Shown here: positions 54,051 to 63,577 of the stretch, in pieces
Numbering within the stretch: the first letter of the stretch is position 1
How the letters are laid out: each line of letters starts with the position of its first letter
Source: an uncultured Bacteroidia bacterium
Lineage (GTDB): Bacteria > Bacteroidota > Bacteroidia > Bacteroidales > F082
Reading direction: 5' to 3'
Assembly: GCA_902800965.1 (NCBI GenBank)
Contig: CADCGK010000001.1
Location: 62,001-126,000 of the forward strand
Length of the DNA: 64,000 nt
Position numbers and translations under genes: made by a program
Notes under the pieces: model-generated
What the model saw: the letters and a program-made list of their open reading frames with translations, nothing else
The model's database searches: none
What the model was told of the DNA's origin: nothing

Positions 54051-57023
54051 TCAGAACACCATGAACTTTGCCACGGAAGTCTGGCCTCCAGCATTCAAAC
54101 GAAGGATATAGGATCCCTTTGACAAACCACTCACTGATACGATGGCCTCATGAGTACCTTCAGAAAGGTTTCCGATGACCTCATTTTTAACCATACGGCC
54201 AGTGATGTCAAATACCTGATAGGAGACAGAAGCCTCGTTATTCAGTTCAAAGCTGATCATGGCGGTTTCACCACTCACAGGGTTGGGATACATGCTCACC
54301 TGCTTGGCAGCAACTGCGACATTATTGTCATGGACGCCTGCTTGGCTCTGACGATAGGTCTCGCAACGGAACAAGCCTCTACCAAAGGTAGCAGCATAGA
54401 TAGTACCTTCATTATTGGTGCCAGGATAAACAACATCAGTAGCAACAGTATCAACCATAACAGTTACGTGCTGATCGTCTTGTTTAATGAGTTGCTGTTT
54501 CAGTTCCATGACCGGGACATCACCCAAGTTGTCATTTTCAGCAACCCAAACAGGTGAAGAAGCATTGATGTTAGCAGTTCTATAAACACCATGTTCGGTA
54601 CCGATCAAGACGTGGCCTTCATTAGCGTCATCGTATGTGCTGGTATAAACGCTTGAGTAAACAGGCATTTGCGGCAGGTTACCTTGCTTAGAGACAAAAG
54701 TGGGGGATTCTGACAGAGCATCATCCGAATACAACACGTATGAGTCATTGCCATAATTACCTAAGGTAACAACAACTTTATTAGCGTCATCGGTATAGAA
54801 CGACACACTGGTAACACACTGTCCAGACACTGGCAGGGCAATCTGGGTAGTAACCAAGACACATTCATCAGTTCCGAGAGTAGAAGTGTTGTCATCAACA
54901 GCTTGTCTCAAATTGCTCACGCGAAGCAAGGTACCGTCTTCCAAACCAACCATGAGGACATCGCCATCAGGGCTGATAGAGATGCAAGTCGGATACTTGG
55001 AAAATCCTGAAGAAATCTGATACCATGTAGCGCTGGCACTGAACTTAAGAGCATCTCTGGTATAAAATATATAATTCGTTGATCCGCTTTGGGTTGATCT
55101 GGCAACAACAAACATCTTTGTGGCGACAGGATCAGGAACCATAATACTATCGTTGAGATCAGGATCATCATGATTGACGTGCATGTCCACAGGAAGAACA
55201 TATTGGAATGGATATCCGCCGTTTTCACTGAAGCATTGGGCAATTTGGCCAGCTGTCATATCTTCAGTGCATTTGAACTTAACGACATCCACGCTGTTCT
55301 CATCGTTGAAGGTTTCCCACAGCAACATAGGCATACGATATCCTGTAAAGTAGAATGACTGGTTCGCAGTTAAGTTTGCTTGGTCATAGTCAACGCCTGC
55401 TGTTTCAGTACGATGGATACCACCGTTCTTGGTTGTCATGAAGAAAGCTTGAGGATTGATCACAGAGGCTGCACAATAACCGGCACTTTGAGATTCATCA
55501 AATGAAGAATAATGGGCAGGAGTGATCTCAGGAAGGAGGACGTCAGCAGTACCCATGTTATTAGTACCTTCCAGACCTTCAATCAAAAATGGACCATGTT
55601 CCAAGGAACCGCCTACAACGCGTGTGCCTTTGTTAGTTGGAGCAATAGTAAAGCAGCGAGTAGTTGTATATCCTCTGTTGCAGTTAACAAACGAAGGATA
55701 ATCTGTGTTCATCTCGGTTTTATAGATACCACCGTCGGTTGCCACATAAGCTTTATTGGGGTATCTAGGATCAAATGAAAGCGCATTGACACCATTGTGA
55801 AGATTACCAGCGGAAGAGACTTTCAGAGCCAGATAATAACCCTCTGAATTGGAAGCTGGACGATCAAGACGCCAAATGCTATTGGAAATAACAAACACTC
55901 TGAAAGGATCAGACGGGCTCACAACCAAACCATGGTTGTATAAACCGACACCTTCATAAACTTGGTGGCCGTAGGCTGCTTCCACGACAGGAAGGATGAC
56001 GTGCCAAGTCTCTCCTTTGTCCTCAGAACAATAAATAGAAGTGTGGTTACCCTCTGCACCTACAGCAGCAGCATAGATGACGTTAGGATCTGAAGGAGCA
56101 ATGGCAACATCAAGAAGTCCAGCAGCAGGGCCAATAGCTGAAATAACGCCTGTGCTATCAACGAGATCACCATTCTCAGAATTGGATTTAAGATCCATGA
56201 CCAGAACACCGTCTTCAAAGCCACCGATATACAGCATGCCGTCAACAGAAGCAACGAGTGTTTGATCAGAAGCCACCTTCACTTCAATGGCGGATCCGGT
56301 GAGGTCTTCTCCATCAACCTTAGCATAATTCCAAGTATTGCAATCTGTGCTATATCTCAAACCATCGCTGGTAGCTACAACAACTTTTTTGTCAACAACG
56401 GCAATATCATTGATGAAACTCCATTCAACGACATCATTGAAGGTCGTTGGCACAGTGCTCTCAACACGAGTCATAACATTGTTATTGATCTTATACAGAC
56501 CAGAACCGACAAAACTATTGCCATAAGAAATATCGCCAAGTCCATTATAGGTAGCGGCATCTCCGCAATCACCAGTACCAACATAGATGGTGCCATCCTC
56601 AGCTTGAGCCATGCAGCTGACCATCAGGTTTTCACCAACCTGATGCCAGGAGATACCCAGATTCCAAGTATAATACACGCCACCACCCATGGAACCGATA
56701 TAAACCTCGTTCATATTGCTCTTATTATAAACAATTGAAGTGGTCTTGCCGCCCAGATTATCTGGACCCATGGATTTCCAATAAACAACATCAGCATACC
56801 TGTTGTTGGTTGTCATAGAAGCAGCCTGTTTTTCAGCCGCAATCATCCAAGCAGGATCAATCAAACCCGTGTGTTGATTGACGCGCATGCTGCTAATCAA
56901 CGCCGCAGCACTGGAGTTTTCTTTTGTTCTTGGAACATAATGTCCAACTTGATCAGCCATGACAGACTGACCCAAGATCATGATTACCAAAAGTAAACTG
57001 AAAGGTAAAAATCTTTTCTTCAT
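54051..57023 (-). CDS. Secreted beta-propeller (BNR/sortilin-like) protein with type IX sorting domain
   Basis: The 990-residue product has a signal peptide (MKKRFLPFSLLLVIMILGQSVMA), then repeated propeller strands of the BNR/VPS10 kind: SIVYNKSNMNEVYIGSMGGGVYYTWNLGISWHQVGENL, IYVGTGDCGD, VVVATSDGLRYSTDCNTWNYA, IYCSEDKGETWHVI, KAYVATDGGIYKTEM, VLIGTEHGVYRTANI. The C-terminal domain starts near VSMYPNPVSGETAMISFEL and ends SVAKFMVF with VFDITGRMVKNEV and LSKGSYILRL, the T9SS signal. It should be a surface or secreted protein, perhaps binding glycans or proteins; the ligand is unknown. Confidence 0.82.
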   Translation of the reverse strand: MKKRFLPFSLLLVIMILGQSVMADQVGHYVPRTKENSSAAALISSMRVNQHTGLIDPAWMIAAEKQAASMTTNNRYADVVYWKSMGPDNLGGKTTSIVYNKSNMNEVYIGSMGGGVYYTWNLGISWHQVGENLMVSCMAQAEDGTIYVGTGDCGDAATYNGLGDISYGNSFVGSGLYKINNNVMTRVESTVPTTFNDVVEWSFINDIAVVDKKVVVATSDGLRYSTDCNTWNYAKVDGEDLTGSAIEVKVASDQTLVASVDGMLYIGGFEDGVLVMDLKSNSENGDLVDSTGVISAIGPAAGLLDVAIAPSDPNVIYAAAVGAEGNHTSIYCSEDKGETWHVILPVVEAAYGHQVYEGVGLYNHGLVVSPSDPFRVFVISNSIWRLDRPASNSEGYYLALKVSSAGNLHNGVNALSFDPRYPNKAYVATDGGIYKTEMNTDYPSFVNCNRGYTTTRCFTIAPTNKGTRVVGGSLEHGPFLIEGLEGTNNMGTADVLLPEITPAHYSSFDESQSAGYCAASVINPQAFFMTTKNGGIHRTETAGVDYDQANLTANQSFYFTGYRMPMLLWETFNDENSVDVVKFKCTEDMTAGQIAQCFSENGGYPFQYVLPVDMHVNHDDPDLNDSIMVPDPVATKMFVVARSTQSGSTNYIFYTRDALKFSASATWYQISSGFSKYPTCISISPDGDVLMVGLEDGTLLRVSNLRQAVDDNTSTLGTDECVLVTTQIALPVSGQCVTSVSFYTDDANKVVVTLGNYGNDSYVLYSDDALSESPTFVSKQGNLPQMPVYSSVYTSTYDDANEGHVLIGTEHGVYRTANINASSPVWVAENDNLGDVPVMELKQQLIKQDDQHVTVMVDTVATDVVYPGTNNEGTIYAATFGRGLFRCETYRQSQAGVHDNNVAVAAKQVSMYPNPVSGETAMISFELNNEASVSYQVFDITGRMVKNEVIGNLSEGTHEAIVSVSGLSKGSYILRLNAGGQTSVAKFMVF

Positions 57024-57095
57024 ATTACGTAATTTTGATTGAATTTCAATTATTTATTAACTTTTTAGAGTTTTTCTCCTATAAGTAATAGTTTG

Positions 57096-57103
57096 CAAAT
57101 ATA
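57096..57103 (-). promoter_or_regulatory. -7 box of the propeller gene
   Basis: TATATTTG on the minus strand lies 72 bases before the ATG at 57023. Confidence 0.45.
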
Positions 57104-57107
57104 AAAC

Positions 57108-57139
57108 ATTCTTCCAAAGAAAATTTACTTTGGAAGAAT
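57108..57139. terminator. Terminator of the bat operon
   Basis: A perfect 12-bp stem ATTCTTCCAAAG/CTTTGGAAGAAT around an 8-base loop, with T runs on both sides, follows batE. Confidence 0.8.
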
Positions 57140-57186
57140 TTTTTTATCTTTTTTTTGAAAAAAAATGGATAGCTGAGTAAGGTGAA

Positions 57187-57960
57187 TCAGAAAGCAATCA
57201 TGTTCTCAGCTTGCAGCCAACCAACACTACCGTCGGCAATTTTTATTTTGTTCCAACCATTGGCACCGTCCATCACCCGCACTTTGGAACCCTCGTGAAG
57301 CACAAACAAGTCAACACTGTTCTCGCTCGGGGAACTCTTTACCAACGCAGTGGGAGTCATAATGATGGCTTCGTCCTGAAAACGCATGTCTCTCTGCCTT
57401 GTCAGCGCAAAGAAGATGGAAAGACCAAAACACAATAATGTCAAAACCCCTACGAAAAAGCCGGTCTTTCTCAGCCCCATCCTTCTTGACATCAAGAACA
57501 GAAACAGACATACCAGCAGTAAGGCAAATGATATTATGCTAAGCCATGCCCAGCCGTCAGCGGAGAAAGCAGATCCCAAACCGTTCCACCATTTCGCGAT
57601 AAAAGACTGAGGAATAGGTGTGATTTTGTCCACAATGGCCAAATTCGCGATCTCCAGATTGGTTCTTACATCCTCATTGGAAGGATCCAGCTTCAACGCT
57701 TTTTCATAGTATAATATAGACTTGGGGTAATCTTTCATCTTATAATAGGTATTCCCCATATTATAATAAAGATCAGCCGACTCCAAACCACTCTCAACAA
57801 TCGAGTTGTAACACGTCAACGCCTGCTCGTAATTCCCTTCGTTATAGGCGGCATTGCCATTCTCAAACATGTTTTCAACCGAGCCTGACGGCAACTGTGC
57901 CCGGCAAATACCCGAGGCAAACAGCATGAAAACAAATCCTATAATTGCTATTCTTTTCAT
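57187..57960 (-). CDS. batE: BatE, TPR and SH3b domain protein
   Basis: The 257-residue product has a signal peptide, TPR units (NGNAAYNEGNYEQALTCYNSIVESGLESADLYYNMGNTYYKMKDYPKSILYYEKALKLDP), two hydrophobic segments (about 135-155 and 165-185), and a bacterial SH3 domain (ALVKSSPSENSVDLFVLHEGSKVRVMDGANGWNKIKIADGSVGWLQ). This domain order and the place at the end of the bat operon identify BatE. The Bat proteins support survival under oxygen in Bacteroides; the mechanism is not known. Confidence 0.9.
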   Translation of the reverse strand: MKRIAIIGFVFMLFASGICRAQLPSGSVENMFENGNAAYNEGNYEQALTCYNSIVESGLESADLYYNMGNTYYKMKDYPKSILYYEKALKLDPSNEDVRTNLEIANLAIVDKITPIPQSFIAKWWNGLGSAFSADGWAWLSIISFALLLVCLFLFLMSRRMGLRKTGFFVGVLTLLCFGLSIFFALTRQRDMRFQDEAIIMTPTALVKSSPSENSVDLFVLHEGSKVRVMDGANGWNKIKIADGSVGWLQAENMIAF

Positions 57961-57961
57961 G

Positions 57962-59842
57962 TCAAATCGCTTTTTCCACTTTCATTATCATATCCAATCC
58001 TTTTTCATACAGACCCTCCATCTTCGATGCGGCATCACCCGGAGCAAAACGGGCATATTCACAAGTATTGAGAGTGTCCACAAATTCATCAGCCAAGGTT
58101 TCATCAATGCCTTTGCCCACCATGGCTTCTTTTGCCGAATCCATGGAAAGCACGGAACGCTCGATGCCCAACTTGTCAGAAATATAACCCCATAATGCCT
58201 GTGACATCTCCTCGTAGAAACGATTCTGATCTTGGGCTTTGAGATAGTTGTACGCATTCTTCAACCTGCCTTTGGCCACTTTGGTCGCTTGTCTGTTACG
58301 TACCAACACAACATCCTGTTTGAATTGGCGTCTCTTCTTGACGACAGCCAAAACCACTAGGAAAATCAACAACAGGGCGGCAAGAATGATAAAATACAAG
58401 GCAGAGCCAAAGAAATATGAGTTCATGGGACGCAACTGGGATTCCCCAGTCTTGATATGACGTATGTCACTACCAAGATATTTTATGCTCTCTTGATTAT
58501 TGGCATAAACACCTCCTTCGTTGTATTCCCCGCCAGTGCCCTTATTCACCTTGATGCTCATCGGAGAAGAACTCTGGGTAACATATTGTCCTTTGGTAGG
58601 ATTGAAATAACTGAATTCAATTGGTGGGATGTTAAAGTCACCAGCTCTACGGGGAATGATCAAATATTCAGCCTTTTTAGTCCCGCTCATCCCTTGAGTG
58701 CCAGCCTCAACGGATGAGGTGATTTTGGGGTCATAAACCTCAAAATCAGGCGGGAATACAGGCGCAGGAGGATTAACCAGTTCAACATTTCCACTTCCCG
58801 AAACAGTCACTGTCAAAGTAATCGCCTCATTGGCATCCACCTCGTCAGTATCCATAGTGGCCGAGAAATTGTAGTTTCCGACAGCACCGCCAAAACTAGC
58901 AGGTTTACCATTCTCAGGTAAGCTCTTCGCCTCAAAAGTCAAGATCGGAGTCTCAATCTTTTTCTGAACATTGGTGTAACTTCTTGAGAAGAAAGGATCG
59001 TTGAAAAAGACATCAAAAGGATCGTTGCTCCGCTGGGTATTGCGTTGCGTGATAATCTGAGCCATGCACTCTATCGCCATGGGCTCGATGGTCAACTTAC
59101 CCGCTTTTTGGGGGATCAGCACCACTTTTTGAACTTCCGCAGTGGTGTATTCAATACCGTTGATCACCTCGGATGATTGGCGCAACTGCCCATTATTACC
59201 ATTTTCATTCGCCTCTTTCATCCAAAAGCCGCCATATGATGGCATCTTAGACACCGAAAGTTGTGACACGGGCACCCTGGTATATAACTTATAAGTCAAC
59301 ACCACTGGTTCTCCCACATAGGCAGCTCTTTTAGAAGGAATAACCTTAAGAAACAGGTCCTGACCACTAACTTGTGGGTCGGAGGTGTTTTGTTGGGTTT
59401 GCTGTGACTGTCCTCCACCCTGCTGAGCGCCTTGCGTGGCAGAACCCGTCGACGCATTACCGGCCATGACTGTAACTTTGAACGGCTGACTTTGTATAGT
59501 CTCACCATCGACAACCATCGATGCAGGTCCAATGGTGAACTCTCCTTCACGTTCTGCACGGAGCACGTATGAGTAGGTGTTTTTCACCGTACGGTTCATG
59601 GAACCATTCACAATCTGGACACTGGAGCTAGTAGAGTTGAAAGGTCCTCCCACCAGCGTGAAGCCATCAAAACGCGGCGCTGTGAAATTCCTTCCATCTG
59701 CATTGGATTCAAAAGAAACCTTGAACTGCTCGCCAACCGATACCTGACTCTGCGAAATCACGGCAATATTCGGAGCCTGCGCCCATAAAGCCAGCGGCAT
59801 CAGCAATCCAATAATAAATACAATAATACTTGTTCTCTTCAT
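57962..59842 (-). CDS. batD: BatD, large periplasmic protein of the aerotolerance operon
   Basis: The 626-residue product has a signal peptide (MKRTSIIVFIIGLLMPLALWAQ), several beta-sandwich units (FKVSFESNADGRNFTAPRFDGFTLVGGPFNSTSSSVQIVNGSMNRTVKNTYSYVLRAEREGEFTIGPA is typical of BatD), a short Gly/Gln-rich linker (TQGAQQGGGQSQQTQQ), one transmembrane helix near residue 480, and a cytoplasmic helical end. The order batA-B-C-D-E supports the name. Confidence 0.92.
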   Translation of the reverse strand: MKRTSIIVFIIGLLMPLALWAQAPNIAVISQSQVSVGEQFKVSFESNADGRNFTAPRFDGFTLVGGPFNSTSSSVQIVNGSMNRTVKNTYSYVLRAEREGEFTIGPASMVVDGETIQSQPFKVTVMAGNASTGSATQGAQQGGGQSQQTQQNTSDPQVSGQDLFLKVIPSKRAAYVGEPVVLTYKLYTRVPVSQLSVSKMPSYGGFWMKEANENGNNGQLRQSSEVINGIEYTTAEVQKVVLIPQKAGKLTIEPMAIECMAQIITQRNTQRSNDPFDVFFNDPFFSRSYTNVQKKIETPILTFEAKSLPENGKPASFGGAVGNYNFSATMDTDEVDANEAITLTVTVSGSGNVELVNPPAPVFPPDFEVYDPKITSSVEAGTQGMSGTKKAEYLIIPRRAGDFNIPPIEFSYFNPTKGQYVTQSSSPMSIKVNKGTGGEYNEGGVYANNQESIKYLGSDIRHIKTGESQLRPMNSYFFGSALYFIILAALLLIFLVVLAVVKKRRQFKQDVVLVRNRQATKVAKGRLKNAYNYLKAQDQNRFYEEMSQALWGYISDKLGIERSVLSMDSAKEAMVGKGIDETLADEFVDTLNTCEYARFAPGDAASKMEGLYEKGLDMIMKVEKAI

Positions 59843-59884
59843 CTTCTGACTTCTTTCTTCTTACTTCTGTCTTCTAACTTCTTA
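59843..59884. repeat. Heptamer-periodic tract (CTTCTNN)x6
   Basis: Six consecutive units in strict phase, CTTCTGA, CTTCTTT, CTTCTTA, CTTCTGT, CTTCTAA and CTTCTTA, fill the gap between batC and batD and reach the batC stop. Confidence 0.8.
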
Positions 59885-61519
59885 CCAATCTTTGTCTGTT
59901 TTCCGTTTCGGCTGTGTACGTATCTTTTGTTCGTTGACCTTTTCCATGGTCTGTTTTTCTTGATTCTCGAGCGCATCCAACATTCGCTGTGCATCCTCCT
60001 TGGAAATGTCTTGAGAACTTTGTTTCTGTTGTTGCTGCTGCTGATTCTGCTGCTGGTCTTGTTGGTTCTGTTGTTGGTCTTGCTGATCCTGTTGCTGATC
60101 CTGTTGCTGATCTTGTTGTTGATCTTGCTGTTGCTGCTGTTGATCCTGGTTTTCACCCTCCTGTTTCTCAAACACCGCACTGACCATCACATCCATACCC
60201 GGCATGGTGAAAAAGTTACCCAAAGGCTGCACATGCACCGAGGTATCACCAAGCTGGCAGATCTTATATTCTTTGAACTTATACTCTGGATCAGGTTCGT
60301 TTCGCAATGAGACCGTCTCACCTCTTGTGGCCTGCTCAACATCAAGCAGCACGCGGCCTCCTTCAATGGTTGTATCAGGCACGACCTTGTAATAGTCCTG
60401 AGCCTCAACAAAGGTAGCCTTCACCGTGACATCACTGTCGAGCATCTGGAACACATTCATGTCAGTCACAGGCGCCGTGGTTGTCGGGTCACTGTCACTC
60501 ACCACGCTAAGTTCACCCAACTGATAACCTTGATCAGGTTTGACGATGATACCGATATTTTGTCCAGGCAAAGCCAAAGAGTCTGTCACCATCACCTGAC
60601 CATGTTCCGTGGAATCCACACTCACCTTCAGTGCTGTGCGGAACAGTGCGGAAACCGTGACGTCAAAGTCAGGCATCTGGAACACGGTGTCGTTGACAGG
60701 AACCGTATCTGTAGGGCTGCCCGTCTTGGTCACGATATACTGATCCACCATGTACTTCGGGTCTGGTTGCGCGTGCAAAACCACCTGTTGGCCTTCTACC
60801 GCTTTTTGGCGGTCGGCCGACACCTTGCCATGCTTGGTGTTCTGATCGATGGTGATCTTGTGGTATTGCTTGAATTCGGCAGAAACCAGCACATCAAATT
60901 TCGGCATTTCAAAACGGTTGCCACTCACATTCACCGTGACTTGTGTGTCGTCAGCCTTCACCACCACATATTGGGCTAATCCATATCCTTCATCGGCCTC
61001 AGCCGACAAAGTGACCATCTGACCATTAAACGCGACCTTTTCACTGGCTTCCACCGAGCCATGAGGAATCGAAGGATTTACAATAATGCGGCTTTTCACA
61101 AGATGCGCCCTGCAATATTCAAGATTATACAAAGCATCTTCGTTTTCGTGATCGAATTTCAAGGCCACCTTGTAAACATTGAAGGCATCGTAATATTTGC
61201 CCTGCTCCAACAAGCAATTACCCATATTGAACACAGCCTTCGACTTCAGTTTGGAATCCGGGGTAAGCTCCATCACCTTCTGGAAAGCTTCCATGGCATC
61301 TTTGTAATTCTCCTGTTTGTACAAGGCATCGCCCAAGTTGAATTGCGCTTCAGCGCTGACGGGCTTTATCTCCAACGCTTTTCGATAATTGACCTCGGCT
61401 TCAGCATAATCGCCTTTTCTATAAAGGCGATTACCTTTACGAAGCTGCTTCTCCAATGTTTGGGCTTGCAAGCCAAACACAGAGGCCAACAAAAGCATCA
61501 AAACAAGTCTCTTATACAT
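59882..61519 (-). CDS. batC: BatC, TPR protein with four inserted InlB-like repeats and a Q-rich tract
   Basis: The ATG at 61519 (MYKRLVLMLLLASVFGLQAQ) gives a signal peptide and 545 residues. Residues 20-140 are TPR units (LRKGNRLYRKGDYAEAEVNYRKALEIKP). Residues 143-216, 219-293, 297-370 and 376-450 are four repeats, each with a HGxV start, a D-x-GY or D-x-Y centre and an end such as FEMPKFDVLVSAEF, which resemble divergent InlB B-repeats. Residues 452-503 are almost only Q and D with some N. The end DISKEDAQRMLDALENQEKQTMEKV (504-528) is the normal BatC tail. Known BatC proteins are about 240 residues, TPR then tail; the repeats double this one. Position in the operon confirms the name. Confidence 0.88.
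   Translation of the reverse strand: MYKRLVLMLLLASVFGLQAQTLEKQLRKGNRLYRKGDYAEAEVNYRKALEIKPVSAEAQFNLGDALYKQENYKDAMEAFQKVMELTPDSKLKSKAVFNMGNCLLEQGKYYDAFNVYKVALKFDHENEDALYNLEYCRAHLVKSRIIVNPSIPHGSVEASEKVAFNGQMVTLSAEADEGYGLAQYVVVKADDTQVTVNVSGNRFEMPKFDVLVSAEFKQYHKITIDQNTKHGKVSADRQKAVEGQQVVLHAQPDPKYMVDQYIVTKTGSPTDTVPVNDTVFQMPDFDVTVSALFRTALKVSVDSTEHGQVMVTDSLALPGQNIGIIVKPDQGYQLGELSVVSDSDPTTTAPVTDMNVFQMLDSDVTVKATFVEAQDYYKVVPDTTIEGGRVLLDVEQATRGETVSLRNEPDPEYKFKEYKICQLGDTSVHVQPLGNFFTMPGMDVMVSAVFEKQEGENQDQQQQQQDQQQDQQQDQQQDQQDQQQNQQDQQQNQQQQQQKQSSQDISKEDAQRMLDALENQEKQTMEKVNEQKIRTQPKRKTDKDW
60011..60166 (-). repeat. CAG/CAA-rich tandem repeat encoding the BatC Q tract
   Basis: The DNA is a run of short units of glutamine codons broken by GAT, read as DQQQ or DQQ again and again, followed by QNQQ units. 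Such tracts change length by slippage. Confidence 0.7.
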
Positions 61520-61523
61520 TTTA

Positions 61524-62573
61524 CTACCCTTTCCTCTCAAAAATATTGAACTTGGTCTCCCATGCTTTCTTTCCTGACGACATAAAAATCAACACCAAAA
61601 GCAGGATGATAGCGGTGCCGACAAACCATTGGAATTGATCCTCATAATCGGTAAACACTTGGGTTTCAATCTCTGTTTTATCCATTTTAGAGATATCCTC
61701 ATAGATTTTCTCAAGACCCACATTGGAGTTGTTGGCTCTGACATACATACCGCCTCCAGCATCCGCGATACAGCGCAGCATGTTCTCATCAAGGCGAGTC
61801 ACGATGGTATTGCCGCTCTTATCCTTCTTATAGCCGACCATACGGCCATATTGGTTGTATTCTGGAATCGGCGCTCCATCAGGCAAACCCATACCGATAG
61901 TATATATCTTGATGCCTTTCTTGGCAGCCTCCTTAGCTGCGCTCATGGCAGCATCGTTCTCGTGATCCTCACCATCGGAAATGATGATGACGGCTTTGCT
62001 TCGCTCATCTTCCGGGAAAGACTTCATGGCCAAAGCAATGGCCTCGCCTATTGCAGTGCCTTGTGAAGCCACACTGCTTGTGTTGACCGAAGACAGAAAC
62101 ATCTTGGCCGCACCATAGTCAGTGGTGATGGGGAGCTGGACAAAAGCTTTCTCAGCGAAGACAATCACGCCCAAACGGTCGCCTTGCAGATCGCCGATCA
62201 GCTTGTTGATAGCTTGTTTGGAACGATCAAGACGGCTCGGCACGATATCCTGGGCATTCATGGAGTTGGACACGTCAACAGCAATATACAAATCAATACC
62301 TTCACGTTTTACCTCCTCCATCTTGGAACCGCTCTGAAGATTGGCCAAACCTAGAATCAAGCAAGCGATCATCAACAAGAAGACCACAAATTTGCAGACG
62401 TTACGACGGCCTGAACGTTGCGGCACCAGATAATCACGCATCTCTACCTCTGCGAAACGCTTGAAGATCTTATCCTGCCTCAGTCGAATCAGAATATAAA
62501 TTATAATCAGTAACGGTATGATGATCAAGCCGTACAGATATTCAGGATGTTCAAATCTCAATACATTTTCCAT
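61524..62573 (-). CDS. batB: BatB, membrane-anchored von Willebrand A protein
   Basis: The 349-residue product has N-terminal hydrophobic segments (YLYGLIIIPLLIIIYILIRL and VVFLLMIACLILGLANL) and then a vWA domain with the metal-site motif DVSNSM, plus SRLDRSKQAINKLIGDLQGDRLGVIVFAEKAFVQLPITTDYGAAKMFL and IIISDGEDHENDA. A hydrophobic C-terminal helix follows (WFVGTAIILLLVLIFM). vWA domains mediate metal-dependent protein contacts. Six bases separate it from batA. Confidence 0.92.
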   Translation of the reverse strand: MENVLRFEHPEYLYGLIIIPLLIIIYILIRLRQDKIFKRFAEVEMRDYLVPQRSGRRNVCKFVVFLLMIACLILGLANLQSGSKMEEVKREGIDLYIAVDVSNSMNAQDIVPSRLDRSKQAINKLIGDLQGDRLGVIVFAEKAFVQLPITTDYGAAKMFLSSVNTSSVASQGTAIGEAIALAMKSFPEDERSKAVIIISDGEDHENDAAMSAAKEAAKKGIKIYTIGMGLPDGAPIPEYNQYGRMVGYKKDKSGNTIVTRLDENMLRCIADAGGGMYVRANNSNVGLEKIYEDISKMDKTEIETQVFTDYEDQFQWFVGTAIILLLVLIFMSSGKKAWETKFNIFERKG

Positions 62574-62578
62574 AACAC

Positions 62579-63577
62579 TTACTCCGAAATCGTTCTAAAA
62601 ACAGTCTTACGTAAAATGAATTCAAGCAATAGCAAAGCGAGTGCCCAAGCTACCAAAGGATAGAACTCCTCATGAAGGTGTCTGAACTCTGTCACTTCGA
62701 TCTTGGAGCGTTCCAGCCTGTCAATTTCGTCATAGATCTCGTCAAGCTTCTGGTTAGAGGTGGCACGGAAATACTTGCCTCCAGAACTATTGGCGATGGT
62801 CGTCAAAAGCTTTTCGTCAATCTCCACCCTCATTTGTTGGTATTGCGTACCAAAAATGGTATTCACCGGGAATGGTGCAGTACCATAGCTACCCACACCA
62901 ACAGTATAGACACGGATACCATATAGCTTGGCTAACTCTGCAGCAGTGTAAGGATCCACCGAACCAGCATTGTTCAAACCATCTGTAAGCAGGATGATGA
63001 CTTTGGAAATAGCTTCGCTGTCCTTGAGACGGTTAATAGCCGTGGCCAAGCCGTCACCGATAGCAGTACCATCTTCAATCATGCCAGTTTTCAGTTCCTT
63101 CAGCATATTGAGCATGATACCGTGATCTGTGGTGAGCGGCACCTGAGTAAACGACTCACCAGCAAAGACCACTAGACCCATACGGTCGGTGGGGCGGCCT
63201 TCCACAAAGTCGGCAGCAACTTTCTTAGAGGCTTCCAAACGGTCAGGCTTCAAATCACGTGCAAGCATACTTCCAGAAATATCTTGTGCCAAGATTATGT
63301 CGATACCTTCGATATTAGAGGTCTGACTTGTAGAAGAGCTTTGAGGACGAGCAATGGCGACAATCAAAAGTCCCAGGGCTGCCATCTGGAGAACAAACAA
63401 GAGATGCCGTGCATAGACCTTCCAACTACGCGGCAGGTTGTCAAAACCCGATGTGTCAGAATAGCGCACCGGGGCTTCCTGTTTCTTATGGCGGAATATG
63501 TACCATAAAATAGTAGCTGGGATAATCAACAGGCCCCAAAGAAGCTTAGGATTCGCAAAGGTGATGTTCTCAAACAT
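62579..63577 (-). CDS. batA: BatA, membrane-anchored von Willebrand A protein
   Basis: The 332-residue product has two N-terminal hydrophobic segments (LLWGLLIIPATILWYIF and LLFVLQMAALGLLIVAIA), the vWA motif DISGSM with MLARDLKPDRLEASKKVAADFVEGRPTDRMGLVVFAGESFTQVPLTTDHG, ILLTDGLNNAG and a C-terminal helix (YPLVAWALALLLLEFIL). It is a parallel to BatB; the two probably act together. It overlaps the preceding gene by 8 bases. Confidence 0.92.
   Translation of the reverse strand: MFENITFANPKLLWGLLIIPATILWYIFRHKKQEAPVRYSDTSGFDNLPRSWKVYARHLLFVLQMAALGLLIVAIARPQSSSTSQTSNIEGIDIILAQDISGSMLARDLKPDRLEASKKVAADFVEGRPTDRMGLVVFAGESFTQVPLTTDHGIMLNMLKELKTGMIEDGTAIGDGLATAINRLKDSEAISKVIILLTDGLNNAGSVDPYTAAELAKLYGIRVYTVGVGSYGTAPFPVNTIFGTQYQQMRVEIDEKLLTTIANSSGGKYFRATSNQKLDEIYDEIDRLERSKIEVTEFRHLHEEFYPLVAWALALLLLEFILRKTVFRTISE

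Noticed and set aside
60011..60166. CRISPR-like repeats in the bat operon
   Set aside because: The units are a few codons long, without spacers, and lie in frame within BatC.
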